Shown here: piece by piece, positions 1 through 5,274 of the stretch
How the letters are laid out: every line of letters begins with the position of its first letter
How positions within the stretch are numbered: the first letter of the stretch is position 1
Source of the DNA: Lysobacteraceae bacterium
GTDB lineage: Bacteria; Pseudomonadota; Gammaproteobacteria; Xanthomonadales; Xanthomonadaceae
Assembly (NCBI GenBank): GCA_004173415.1
Contig: SEHC01000250.1
Span: 1 to 5,897, forward strand
DNA: 5,897 nucleotides
Direction of reading: 5' to 3'
Made by a program: the position numbers and the translations under genes
Notes under the pieces: model-generated
Seen by the model: only the letters and a program-made list of their open reading frames with translations
What the model was told of the DNA's origin: nothing
Databases searched by the model: none

Positions 1-160
1 TTTCCTGCACGCCTTCGGGCGCGGGGATCCGCATGAGGTCCTCGACCACCGCGCGCGCCTTGCCATAGTCATCGGCCGGGGTCGCCGCCTGCGCCGTGGC
101 GGCCGGTGCGGACGCGGCACAGGCCAGGAACAGTAGGGGCGTCAGCAGGGTCTTGCGCAT
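1..160 (-). CDS. Exported protein, N-terminal fragment (cut by window edge)
   Basis: The first 53 codons of a minus-strand gene that continues beyond base 1. Visible: a signal peptide, with the basic start MRKT, a hydrophobic core LLTPLLFLACAAS, and Ala-rich cleavage candidates near residues 20–26. The mature part then begins with a helix of the type DDYGKARAVVEDLMRI, followed by PAPEGVQE. A stretch of this kind followed by 'P-x-G-x-x-E' reminds me of secreted alpha/beta-hydrolases (proline iminopeptidase-like) of Xanthomonadaceae, but the catalytic region is outside the window, so the function is not established. I chose ATG at 160, which has AGG about nine bases upstream; an in-frame ATG at 175 would add five residues (MRQSD). 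The product is predicted to go to the periplasm by the Sec route. There is no lipobox. Confidence 0.7.
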   Translation of the reverse strand, partial: MRKTLLTPLLFLACAASAPAATAQAATPADDYGKARAVVEDLMRIPAPEGVQE

Positions 161-331
161 GTCAGATTGCCTCATGGATCCAGGGTGGATAAGCAATTCC
201 CAGCTTACGGTGCTTGGTCACGCATCGTGCCGGGGCACTGACTTGACACTTGAGGCCAGTCTGATTTCTCGCGTAGAACCACCTTGCAGTAGTGCGACGC
301 TCGGCGACGTCGGTGAATCGCCAAGGAGAAT

Positions 332-1228
332 CTATACCTGCTGGACAGTGCGCCGAGCAGACGGCTCGATCTGAATGTCATTGGCGGGAGAAGCCTGCAA
401 GGCGATAAGTCGGCGTTCCATCTCCGCAGGCGTGGCTGCCAAAGCCAGATCCACCTGCAAGTGCGCGCGACGGTGCGCCGGGTCGTGCGGATCGCCCTGC
501 ACAACGAACAACCGTGCACCTTCCTCGAATCGACCGTTGGCCTGGTTCAACAGGACATGGTCCACCCGGGCGAAGCCATGCTCAGCTGCCAGGAGGGCCG
601 CACCCAACGCGAACCTGTCGCTGATCTCGTCCGGGGTTCGACCACGCAGATCCTCCATGCGGTACACAGCTGACGCGGCTTGCTCATGCAGGCGATGAAA
701 GGGATCAGCAGGTCCAGCGGAAATCACACGACCAAGGAAACTCGAGCTTATCCCGGGCAGTTCTTGGGGCGTGATCGGGTCCTTGGCGCTGGTGGGGTGG
801 AGCCGCTCCAGTCTTCGTATCTCCTCGATCAGCTGGCGCGGAGTTTCTATCGATAGTATTTCGGTGGCTTCTATGCGCTGGCCGGTCACCCGGCTCAGTG
901 TTTCACTGGCCCAGGACGCGCACGTATTGGTATAGCCCCAAGTCACGTTCTTTTGCAGTTCCTTCTGCAGCGTTGTCACCTGATCCGGCGTCAGTTCATA
1001 GTAGCGACTGGCCGTGGCGGGGAAATTGGCTTCCCGGCCCACCCGTATATCGGTGCCGTTGGCGTTGTCGGGCACATCCGGGTGGCCATCGGGCCACAGG
1101 CCGAAATATTGCGTGCTCCCATCACGGGTGACCGAGATCCATGAGTGGCCGTCCACGAAACGGTTGAACGAGCCCTCTGTCTCGCTATCGACGGTACTGT
1201 GAATCCCAACGACGACCTTGTCGTTCAT
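332..1228 (-). CDS. Predicted X-T4SS antibacterial effector with C-terminal XVIPCD
   Basis: A 298-residue predicted toxin of the Xanthomonadales bacteria-killing type IV secretion system. The C-terminal ~120 residues (about 176–298) match the XVIPCD secretion domain, which binds the VirD4 coupling protein. Its hallmark blocks are GFARVDHVLLN (218–228) and FVVQGDPHDPAHRRAHL (241–257), then LALAATPAEMERRL and a polar, Gln-containing tail ending QQV. The N-terminal ~140 residues form a separate domain containing GHSWISV (His28), YFGLWPDG (41–48), SRYYELTP (74–81) and GYTNTCASWAS (98–108, Cys103). His before Cys is the order of circularly permuted NlpC/P60-like (papain-fold) enzymes, so an amidase, peptidase or acyl-transfer activity is inferred. 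A Pro-rich linker (about 141–175) joins the two domains. There is no signal peptide, as expected for a T4SS substrate. ATG at 1228 was preferred to ATG at 1264 because AAGGAGGAGGGC directly precedes it and the longer start would overlap the upstream gene. GC is lower than in the neighbours. Confidence 0.85.
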   Translation of the reverse strand: MNDKVVVGIHSTVDSETEGSFNRFVDGHSWISVTRDGSTQYFGLWPDGHPDVPDNANGTDIRVGREANFPATASRYYELTPDQVTTLQKELQKNVTWGYTNTCASWASETLSRVTGQRIEATEILSIETPRQLIEEIRRLERLHPTSAKDPITPQELPGISSSFLGRVISAGPADPFHRLHEQAASAVYRMEDLRGRTPDEISDRFALGAALLAAEHGFARVDHVLLNQANGRFEEGARLFVVQGDPHDPAHRRAHLQVDLALAATPAEMERRLIALQASPANDIQIEPSARRTVQQV

Positions 1229-1240
1229 GCCCTCCTCCTT
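1229..1240 (-). promoter_or_regulatory. Strong ribosome-binding site deciding the effector start
   Basis: On the minus strand the bases AAGGAGGAGGGC sit directly before ATG 1228, giving a near-perfect Shine–Dalgarno (AAGGAGG) at suitable spacing. The site overlaps the TAA stop of the lipoprotein gene, so ribosomes ending there can restart on the effector. It supports the 298-residue form over the 310-residue one. Confidence 0.8.
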
Positions 1241-1628
1241 ATGGAAAGACCTGCTCCTCGCCATCGATGTACACCACCGTCACCTTGCCTCCCGTGTAGG
1301 GCAGGATGACCTGGGCCATGCGATCCGCCGGCAATGGGGTTGGCCGCTTGATCATGGTCACGCAGCCGGCATTGATCGCACAGCGATCCATCACCACGCG
1401 AATGTTTCCGGCGGATTCTTCGTAGTTGATGCCGGAGGCGTAATACATGCTCTCCGGCGGCACCAGGTAACGGATGAGTAGTTCATCGTCCGAGCGCTGC
1501 TCCACCGTAACCGGTTGCAACGACGACTTCTTGTAATAAGGTTTCATGTGTTTTCCTGCGCAGGAAGTGAGCCCCAGAAAAATGCAGGCGGACATTCCAG
1601 TCGCGAGACCCCTTCGCAAATCAAGCAT
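1239..1628 (-). CDS. Small lipoprotein, likely immunity protein (X-Tfi type)
   Basis: A 129-residue protein with a lipoprotein signal: basic LRRG, hydrophobic core, and lipobox L20-T21-S22-C23. Residue +2 is Ala, not Asp, so outer-membrane sorting is predicted. The mature ~107 residues look globular, with beta-rich stretches such as ELLIRYLV, GNIRVVMD and KVTVVYIDG, and two close cysteines (Cys83, Cys89) that could form a disulfide in the periplasm. I do not recognise a named fold. The immunity role is inferred from context: X-T4SS effectors are typically encoded beside a periplasm-facing lipoprotein that neutralises them, and this gene lies immediately upstream of one. Its TAA at 1241–1239 runs directly into the effector's ribosome-binding site (TAAGGAGG), so the two should be co-transcribed with the antidote first. 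ATG 1628 was chosen because ATG 1595 would remove the positively charged start of the signal peptide. Its ribosome-binding site is weak. Confidence 0.8.
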   Translation of the reverse strand: MLDLRRGLATGMSACIFLGLTSCAGKHMKPYYKKSSLQPVTVEQRSDDELLIRYLVPPESMYYASGINYEESAGNIRVVMDRCAINAGCVTMIKRPTPLPADRMAQVILPYTGGKVTVVYIDGEEQVFP

Positions 1629-1633
1629 CTTCG

Positions 1634-1670
1634 GTCCACTCCCTGGATTCGATCCGCTCCACTCGGGACC
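1634..1670. repeat. Repeat/dyad cluster before the lipoprotein start
   Basis: TCCACTC occurs twice in direct orientation (1635–1641 and 1658–1664). Between the copies lies a short dyad, GGATTCGATCC (1645–1655), and the whole is framed by GGTCC (1634–1638) and GGACC (1666–1670). The cluster begins six bases upstream of the lipoprotein ATG, so it could be an operator or a leader structure. The individual elements are short and could arise by chance. Confidence 0.3.
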
Positions 1671-1718
1671 TCACCGCGTCCCGCCATGCTGTGGCTGATG
1701 CGCGCGGCAGGGTTCGAG

Positions 1719-1746
1719 TCTATCCCCGCCACAGGCGCCGATGCAA
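1719..1746 (-). promoter_or_regulatory. Weak candidate sigma-70 promoter for the lipoprotein/effector pair
   Basis: Reading the minus strand, TTGCAT (1746–1741) is followed after 16 bases by GATAGA (1724–1719). Each matches the consensus at about three of six positions. This is the best pair I can see in the 186-base gap between the dehydrogenase stop and the lipoprotein start. It would give a leader of roughly 80 bases that includes the repeat cluster at 1634–1670. The call is weak. Confidence 0.2.
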
Positions 1747-1814
1747 TGAAGCCTGCCAATGCGCATGGAACTGGACCGGTCCCCACATGCCGCAACCGGA
1801 TCTCCTTCCGCGCG

Positions 1815-3143
1815 CTAGTCCTTCGCCGCTGTCGTTGCCTCGGCCGGCGCAACCGGCGTCACCCGCCACACCGTGTTCGACAGGTCGTCGGCCACGATCA
1901 GCGCGCCGCGCGGGTCGACGGTGACGCCGACCGGACGGCCGCGGGTCAGGCCATCCTCACCGCGGAAGCCGGACACGAAGTCGACCGGATCGCCGACCGG
2001 ACGGCCATTGCGGAACGGCACGAACACGACCTTGTAGCCCGCCGGCGGATTGCGGTTCCAGCTGCCGTGCTCGCCGACGAACACGCCCTCGGCGAACGCG
2101 CCTCCCAGCGACGACGCGGAAAACGCAAGACCCAGCGCGGCCACATGAGAACCCAGGCTGTAGTCGGGCACGATCGCCGCGGCGACCTTCTGCGGATCCT
2201 GCGGCCGCACCCGCGGATCCACGTTCGGGCCGAAGTAGCTGTAGGGCCAACCGTAGAAGCCGCCTTCGCGCACCGAAGTGAGGTAATCGGGGACCAGGTT
2301 CGGGCCGAGTTCGTCGCGCTCGTTCACGACCGCCCACAGCTGGCCGTTGCCCGGCTGGATGGCCAGCGCGGTGGGATTGCGCAGGCCGGTGGCGTAGACC
2401 TTGTGCGCGCCGGTCGCCGCGTCCACCTGCCAGACCTGCGCCCGGTCGACTTCGGCGGTCATGCCGCGCTCGGTGATGTTGCTGTTGGAGCCGATGCCGA
2501 CATACAGGAAGCGCCCGTCGGCGCTGGCCGTCAGTGCCTTGGTCCAGTGGTGGTTGATCGCCGATGGCAGGTCGGTGACTTTCACTGGCGCGCCGCTGGC
2601 ACGGGTCTGGCCCTGGGCATAGCGGAAGCGCACCAGCGCATCCTGGTTGGCGACGTACAGGTCACTGCCGACCAGCGCCAGCCCGTAGGGCGCGTTGAGC
2701 TGGTCGGCGAACACGGTCTTCAGTTCGTACCTGCCGTCGCCATCGGCGTCGCGCAGCAGGGTCAGGCGATTGCCGCCCTTGGCCGGACTGGTGCCCTTGG
2801 CCTTGATGTAGCCGGCGATCACGTCCTTGGGCTTCAGCTTCGGCGCGCTGCCGCCACGGCCTTCGGCGACGAGGATGTCGCCGTTGGGCAGCACCAGGGT
2901 CTGGCGCGGGATTGCCAGGTCGGTGGCGATGGCGCTGATGCGGTAGCCGGGCGGTACGAGCGGCTGCTTGCCGCCCCAGGACGCCGGCTCGGCAATGGTC
3001 ATGTCCGGCAGCAGGCCGCGCTCCTGTGGTGGAAGCTGCGGGCCGGTGCCGTACTGGTCGAGCGACGGCGCGCTGGCGCTGCAGCCGGCCAGCAGCGCCG
3101 TGGCGGCGAGGGCGGGACAGGCGAGAACCAGGCGACGGTTCAT
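1815..3143 (-). CDS. Sorbosone dehydrogenase family (PQQ-type beta-propeller) lipoprotein
   Basis: A 442-residue protein of the soluble glucose/L-sorbosone dehydrogenase family, six-bladed propellers that typically oxidise sugars or aldoses with PQQ as cofactor. The N-terminus is a lipoprotein signal with lipobox LAGC (Cys21, +2 Ser), so it is envelope-anchored and periplasm-facing. Family blocks in order: PNGDILVAEGRGG (86–98); a calcium-loop-like DADGDGRYE (132–140); NAPYGLAL (150–157); NHHWTKALTASADG (197–210), which holds the candidate catalytic His; LYVGIGSNSNITERG (213–227); GLRNPTALAI (253–262); NERDELGPNLVPDYLTSV (274–291), then GGFYGWPYSY (294–303); VGEHGSWNRNPPAGYKVVFV (356–375); and NTVWRVTP near the end. 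Length and motif order look complete. ATG 3143 follows GGAGG at good spacing and overlaps the upstream DUF2231 stop as ATGA. The true substrate is unknown. Confidence 0.9.
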   Translation of the reverse strand: MNRRLVLACPALAATALLAGCSASAPSLDQYGTGPQLPPQERGLLPDMTIAEPASWGGKQPLVPPGYRISAIATDLAIPRQTLVLPNGDILVAEGRGGSAPKLKPKDVIAGYIKAKGTSPAKGGNRLTLLRDADGDGRYELKTVFADQLNAPYGLALVGSDLYVANQDALVRFRYAQGQTRASGAPVKVTDLPSAINHHWTKALTASADGRFLYVGIGSNSNITERGMTAEVDRAQVWQVDAATGAHKVYATGLRNPTALAIQPGNGQLWAVVNERDELGPNLVPDYLTSVREGGFYGWPYSYFGPNVDPRVRPQDPQKVAAAIVPDYSLGSHVAALGLAFSASSLGGAFAEGVFVGEHGSWNRNPPAGYKVVFVPFRNGRPVGDPVDFVSGFRGEDGLTRGRPVGVTVDPRGALIVADDLSNTVWRVTPVAPAEATTAAKD

Positions 3144-3556
3144 TCCACACCTCCGGCGCGCAGGCCCGCGAACCCGATCCAGGTCGCCGCGCAGGCCAGC
3201 ACCGCGGCAAGCACCGACAGCACCAGCGCGGCAGGCATGATCGCCCACGCGTCCCGGGCATGGATCAGCGCATTGAAGAAACCCGCCAGCCAGGTCGCCG
3301 CCAACAGGACGGTGTAGACGATCCGGCGGCGGCCACGGAACAGGTCGACGACCGCGCAGGCCAGGGCAATGGCGGCCAGCACCAGTGCGCCGACGAGCAG
3401 CCACGAAGCGAAGTTGCTCCATTCGATCTGGTAGCTCGACCAGTACGCATAGTCGGCGAGCAGGACGCCCAGGAACAGCGGGGCGGCGCCGGCCAGCATC
3501 GCCGCGTGGAAAGGATGGATCGCCCTGCGGGGGATCCGGTCGACGATCGACGTCAT
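3140..3556 (-). CDS. DUF2231 family four-helix inner-membrane protein
   Basis: A 138-residue integral membrane protein with four predicted transmembrane helices at about 16–38, 49–73, 79–98 and 105–130, separated by short loops that include the basic FRGRRR (73–78). The HPFH motif at 14–17 and the FFNALIHARDAW block (93–104) are typical of DUF2231 proteins, whose function is not known. It is the first gene of a two-gene unit: its TGA overlaps the start of the sorbosone dehydrogenase-like lipoprotein by four bases (ATGA). This suggests a shared envelope role, for example passing electrons from the dehydrogenase into the membrane or anchoring it, but that is inference only. ATG 3556 is preferred to ATG 3595 because GAGGAG lies six bases upstream and the longer start would run through the hairpin at 3574–3610. 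Confidence 0.85.
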   Translation of the reverse strand: MTSIVDRIPRRAIHPFHAAMLAGAAPLFLGVLLADYAYWSSYQIEWSNFASWLLVGALVLAAIALACAVVDLFRGRRRIVYTVLLAATWLAGFFNALIHARDAWAIMPAALVLSVLAAVLACAATWIGFAGLRAGGVE

Positions 3557-3573
3557 GCAACACTCCTCATCCG

Positions 3574-3610
3574 GCCGCTTGCGGCAGGCACCCATGCTGC
3601 CACAAGCGGC
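3574..3610. repeat. Strong imperfect hairpin upstream of DUF2231
   Basis: GCCGCTTG (3574–3581) pairs with CAAGCGGC (3603–3610), and GGCAG (3583–3587) pairs with CTGCC (3597–3601). This makes 13 base pairs with one internal mismatch (3582/3602) and a 9-base loop. The hairpin ends 17 bases before the DUF2231 ATG, next to its ribosome-binding site. No T-run follows on either strand, so it is not a classical intrinsic terminator. It may be a leader structure, an mRNA-stability element, or a transcription end for the peptidase gene upstream. Confidence 0.55.
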
Positions 3611-3619
3611 ACCGCGGGA

Positions 3620-3650
3620 GATTCACGCGAATCGACCCGTGCCGATGCAA
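3620..3650 (-). promoter_or_regulatory. Candidate promoter/operator for the DUF2231–dehydrogenase operon
   Basis: On the minus strand, TTGCAT (3650–3645) and GTGAAT (3626–3621) are 18 bases apart and each matches the consensus at about three of six positions. A perfect inverted repeat, GATTC-ACGC-GAATC (3620–3633), covers the would-be -10 box, which is a usual place for a repressor. Transcription from here would place the 3574–3610 hairpin in the leader. The promoter part is weak; the inverted repeat is seen directly. Confidence 0.25.
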
Positions 3651-3690
3651 CCCGGAAGGACGACGGTAGGCGGTCTTCGATCGCCCGCCG

Positions 3691-3713
3691 GACGCCGGGC
3701 CCGCACGGGCGTC
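3691..3713 (-). terminator. GC-rich hairpin after the peptidase gene, possible terminator
   Basis: GACGCC (3691–3696) and GGCGTC (3708–3713) form a 6-bp stem with an 11-base GC-rich loop, about 30 bases downstream of the peptidase-like stop codon. There is no T-run. Such stems are common by chance at this GC content, so the call is weak. Confidence 0.2.
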
Positions 3714-3742
3714 GCCCGCGACGGGGTTCCGCATCCCTCCTG

Positions 3743-5068
3743 CTACAGCGTCTCGGCCAGCGCGTGCAGGATATCCACGTACGACTTCTCGATGTCGGCC
3801 AGGCCGGCCGCCTTCACTCCCGGCGCCGGATGGATCAGCATGAATTCGTCAGGCGCATGCGCGCCGGTGCCGTGGCCCAGTCCGCCGAATACGAACGGCA
3901 GGCCCCGAGGTGCTGGCCGCCGGATAGCCGGACATCGGCCGGATGACGATGTCCTTGAACCCGTTCGTGTCCAGGTGCTTGCGGATCATCGCGTACACCG
4001 CCTCCGGTTCCACGCCGGGTGGCAGGCGCGAATCCATCTTCGCGGTCGCCACGTGCGGCAGGATGGTCTTGGTGCCTTCGCCGGTGTAGCCGCTCCACAG
4101 CCCGTCGATGTTGAGCGTGGGGTCGTACAGGTTGCGCACGATGGCCTCGCGCCCGTCCATGCCGTCGATCCAGCGCGACACGCCCAGGGCCTTCTGCCCG
4201 GCCACGTCGTCGGCCTCGGCCGCCAGCGCGTTGACCAGGCGCTGCTGCTCCATGGTCGGCGCCACGACGCCGTCGTAGTAACCCGGAATGGTGATCGTGT
4301 TGCCATCGGGCGTGGTCATCGAGGCGATCGCCTGCACCAGCCGCAGCGTGGGCGAGTCCACCAGCGACTTGAGCGAGCCATGCACTTCGGCCGTGGCCGG
4401 CCCGCCCCATTCGCCGCCCTTCGATTCGAGCTCGAAATAGACGATGCCCTTGACCCCCAGGTTGAGCGAGGCCGACCCGTCGACGCGCTGGATGTTCATC
4501 GGGAAGAAGGCGCCGTCCGCCTTGCGCAGGCGGTCGCGCCACGGTTCGATCACCTGGCCGAAGTTGGGCGAACCCAGCTCCTCCTCGCCCTCGGCCACCA
4601 CGTACACGTTGACCGGCAAGCTGCCTTCGGCCTTGATCATCGCGTCGAGCGCATTGAGGAAGGCGCGCTGCGGGCCCTTCTGGTTGGTCGCGCCGCGGGC
4701 CATCAGCACGGTGCCGGTCTCGTGTTCGACCAGGCTGCCGGCGAACGGGTCCGCTATGCGCCAGTTGGCCTCGATCGGCTGCACGTCGTACATCATGTAG
4801 ACCACCAGCGTGGACTTGGCGCCGGCGTCGTAATAGCCCAGCACGCCCGGATGGCCCTTGGTCTCGACCAGCCTGACCTCGCCGAAGCCCAGCCCGCGCA
4901 GGTCGTCGGCCAGCAGCCCGGCCATCGCATCGATGCCATCGTCCTGGTGGTCCAGGGGTAGATCGGACGCGGGGACTCGCCGGCGGACGCGGCGACCAGC
5001 GGCGCGCCCGCCAGGGCGATGGCAAGACAGGCCGACAGGCCAGCGCGTGACAGACGATTGCACGACAT
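3743..5068 (-). pseudogene. M20-family peptidase-like gene, broken by two frame changes
   Basis: The conceptual product is a secreted M20-type (carboxypeptidase/dipeptidase-like) hydrolase, but its three parts are not in one frame. Part 1 (5068 to about 4966) is a signal peptide, MSCNRLSRAGLSACLAIALA then GAPLVAASAGESP, with GGGGAG before its ATG. Part 2 (about 4964–3906, about 353 codons, other frame) carries the body: LGFGEVRLVETKGHPGVLGY, VYMMYDVQP, RGATNQKGPQRAFLNALDA, the catalytic EGEEELGSPN, the dimerisation-domain strand LGVKGIVYFELESKGG with VHGS, and PHVATAKMDSRLPPG. Part 3 (about 3907–3743, back in the first frame) is LPFVFGGLGHGTGAHAPDEF and ends YVDILHALAETL. The first frame is closed by a stop at 4793–4795, so no continuous protein exists. 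Compared with the family, the first helix ('PSVS' region) and about 35–45 residues before GLPFVFGG also appear to be missing. Either the gene has decayed or the assembly is faulty. The reading frame changes would require missing bases of 1 and 2 mod 3, respectively. Confidence 0.8.
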
Positions 5069-5274
5069 GCGAATGCTCCCCAAGCAGTTGGAAGGCCCGA
5101 TCATTGCACGGGAACCTGCGTACTGCGGATCCGCTGCGCATGTATGGCGCGGGAATGCGCGTTGGCCATGACCGGGGTGGATGCAGCCACCGGCGGGTTA
5201 CGATGCCGCACCCCATCCGCCGCACGTTGCAGATTCCGCATGAAGGCCCCCACCCCCGACGCACCTGCGGCGGC
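5069..5274. other. Divergent intergenic region (peptidase pseudogene / TonB-like gene)
   Basis: The two flanking genes point away from each other, so both promoters should lie here. I see no convincing -35/-10 pair. A lone TACGAT (5199–5204) could be a -10 for the plus strand, but it has no -35 partner. GCGCAT (5136–5141) and ATGCGC (5155–5160) form a 6-bp inverted repeat with a 13-base spacer. A 12-codon open frame, MKAPTPDAPAAA (5240–5278), ends by overlapping the ATG of the downstream gene. Confidence 0.4.

Noticed and set aside
243..280. Plus-strand TTGACA followed by TAGAAC as a promoter
   Set aside because: The spacing is 26 bases, far from 16–18, and no plus-strand gene follows.
96..374. 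Plus-strand 92-codon open frame
   Set aside because: It overlaps the signal-peptide gene and the end of the effector on the other strand, has no ribosome-binding site, and its translation resembles nothing known to me.
1229..1264. Longer effector start (MARSRSFHKEEG extension)
   Set aside because: The extension would overlap the lipoprotein gene and encode the ribosome-binding site itself; the strong AAGGAGG points to ATG 1228.
1700..1735. tRNA 3'-end-like sequence (GGTTCGAGTC...CCCCGCCA)
   Set aside because: The T-loop-like string is present, but the T-stem does not pair and no D-arm, anticodon arm or acceptor partner is found upstream. It is not a tRNA, and a tRNA-derived attachment site cannot be supported.
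1515..3317. Long plus-strand open frame of about 600 codons
   Set aside because: It runs antisense to the lipoprotein and dehydrogenase genes, whose motifs and ribosome-binding sites are clear. Its translation is Arg/Ala/Val-rich and low in complexity, typical of a shadow frame in high-GC DNA.
3555..4961. Plus-strand open frame of about 468 codons
   Set aside because: It is antisense to the M20-like gene, has composition typical of a GC-rich shadow, and shows no recognisable motif.
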